Shown piece after piece: positions 6,314-6,660 of a stretch of 6,660 nt of DNA (the stretch's first letter is position 1; the number at the start of each line of letters is the position of its first letter). Origin of the DNA: an uncultured Frankineae bacterium (GTDB lineage Bacteria > Actinomycetota > Actinomycetes > Mycobacteriales > SCTD01); assembly GCA_902805805.1 (NCBI GenBank), contig CADCUE010000296.1, positions 1 to 6,660 of the forward strand, given 5' to 3'. A model generated the notes under the pieces. The model worked only from the letters and a program-made list of their open reading frames with translations, was not told the DNA's origin and made no database searches. The translations under genes were made by a program, and so were the position numbers.

Positions 6314-6580
6314 CTAGCCGGCGAGCTTGGCCGTGCGCTTGGCCATCGCCGACTTGCGGTTGGCGGCCTGGTTGGCGTGGATGACGCCCTTGCTGGCGGC
6401 CTTGTCGAGCGCCTTGCCGGCGTCGCGCATCAGCGTGCCGGCGGCGGCGGCGTCACCGGCGTCGGCGGCCTCGCGGTACTTGCGGATGGCCGTCTTCAGC
6501 GAGGACTTGACCGACTTGTTGCGCAGCCGCGCCTTCTCGTTGGTCTTGATGCGCTTGATCTGCGACTTGATGTTCGCCAC
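6314..6580 (-). CDS. rpsT: 30S ribosomal protein S20
   Basis: 88 residues, the typical length. S20 binds 16S rRNA early in assembly of the small subunit. The sequence begins [18 protein letters not shown], continues with [18 protein letters not shown], and ends with [18 protein letters not shown] and a short TAKLAG tail. All are hallmarks of S20: a basic three-helix bundle with the conserved HxNxAxRxKS stretch near the end. The start codon is GTG (6578-6580), preceded on the minus strand by GAGGA nine bases upstream. The gene faces holA across a terminator hairpin. In other bacteria S20 limits its own translation, but nothing here proves that. Confidence 0.98.
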   Translation of the reverse strand: MANIKSQIKRIKTNEKARLRNKSVKSSLKTAIRKYREAADAGDAAAAGTLMRDAGKALDKAASKGVIHANQAANRKSAMAKRTAKLAG

Positions 6581-6618
6581 GCTGCGTCGTCCTCGGTCCT
6601 GATCGGGGGGCTCGGTGT

Positions 6619-6640
6619 CCTGCGGGTGCTGTCTCGCAGG
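6619..6640 (-). other. Small hairpin in the rpsT leader
   Basis: CCTGCG (6619-6624) and CGCAGG (6635-6640) can pair around a 10-base loop in the untranslated leader of rpsT, about 40 bases before its start. No clear -10 is seen between 6581 and the window edge, so the promoter probably lies beyond it and this hairpin would be in the mRNA. A role in S20 feedback control is speculation. Confidence 0.3.
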
Positions 6641-6660
6641 CGTGCGGGGGGACCCGCCGG

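Noticed and set aside
1..6660. A hidden new multi-gene system (defence island, biosynthetic cluster, retron, CRISPR or mobile element).
   Set aside because: All sizeable stretches are explained by six recognisable genes and short intergenic regions. No repeats with spacers, transposase, integrase, reverse transcriptase or structured RNA longer than the listed hairpins was seen.

Overview
The window reads as ordinary chromosome of a very GC-rich actinobacterium. Every gene has the strong third-position G/C bias of that group, GTG and TTG starts are common, and the order comEA-comEC-(...)-holA-rpsT is a familiar actinobacterial housekeeping neighbourhood. The genus cannot be fixed from the sequence alone. 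Geodermatophilaceae or a similar high-GC soil actinomycete is only a guess. There is no tRNA, rRNA, insertion sequence, CRISPR array or phage gene.

Left part (1-2584, + strand): the 3' end of comEA (DNA-binding helix-hairpin-helix protein) runs directly into comEC (DNA-uptake channel with a C-terminal metallo-beta-lactamase domain). The stop of comEA shares one base with the GTG start of comEC, so the two form a translationally coupled pair that would bring single-stranded DNA across the membrane.

Middle part (2653-5204): a secreted aqualysin/proteinase K-like subtilase with signal peptide, I9 propeptide, catalytic domain and C-terminal beta-sandwich-like domain is encoded on the minus strand, convergent with comEC. 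It starts at TTG. A 155-bp spacer separates it from a divergent gene on the + strand for a small class I methyltransferase of the family 16 / ETF-beta lysine methyltransferase type. The spacer has the lowest GC of the window and carries palindromes over the likely subtilase promoter. These two genes look like accessory insertions between comEC and holA.

Right part (5248-6660): holA (DNA polymerase III delta, clamp loader) on + and rpsT (ribosomal protein S20) on - converge on a short region with a 16-bp tandem repeat and a perfect 16-bp-stem hairpin that probably terminates both transcripts. The window ends in the rpsT leader.

No undescribed multi-gene system is evident. The items most worth a second look are the palindrome-rich divergent promoter, the unknown substrate of the methyltransferase, the intercalation of the subtilase/methyltransferase pair, and the repeat that puts a stop codon in all three frames at the end of holA.
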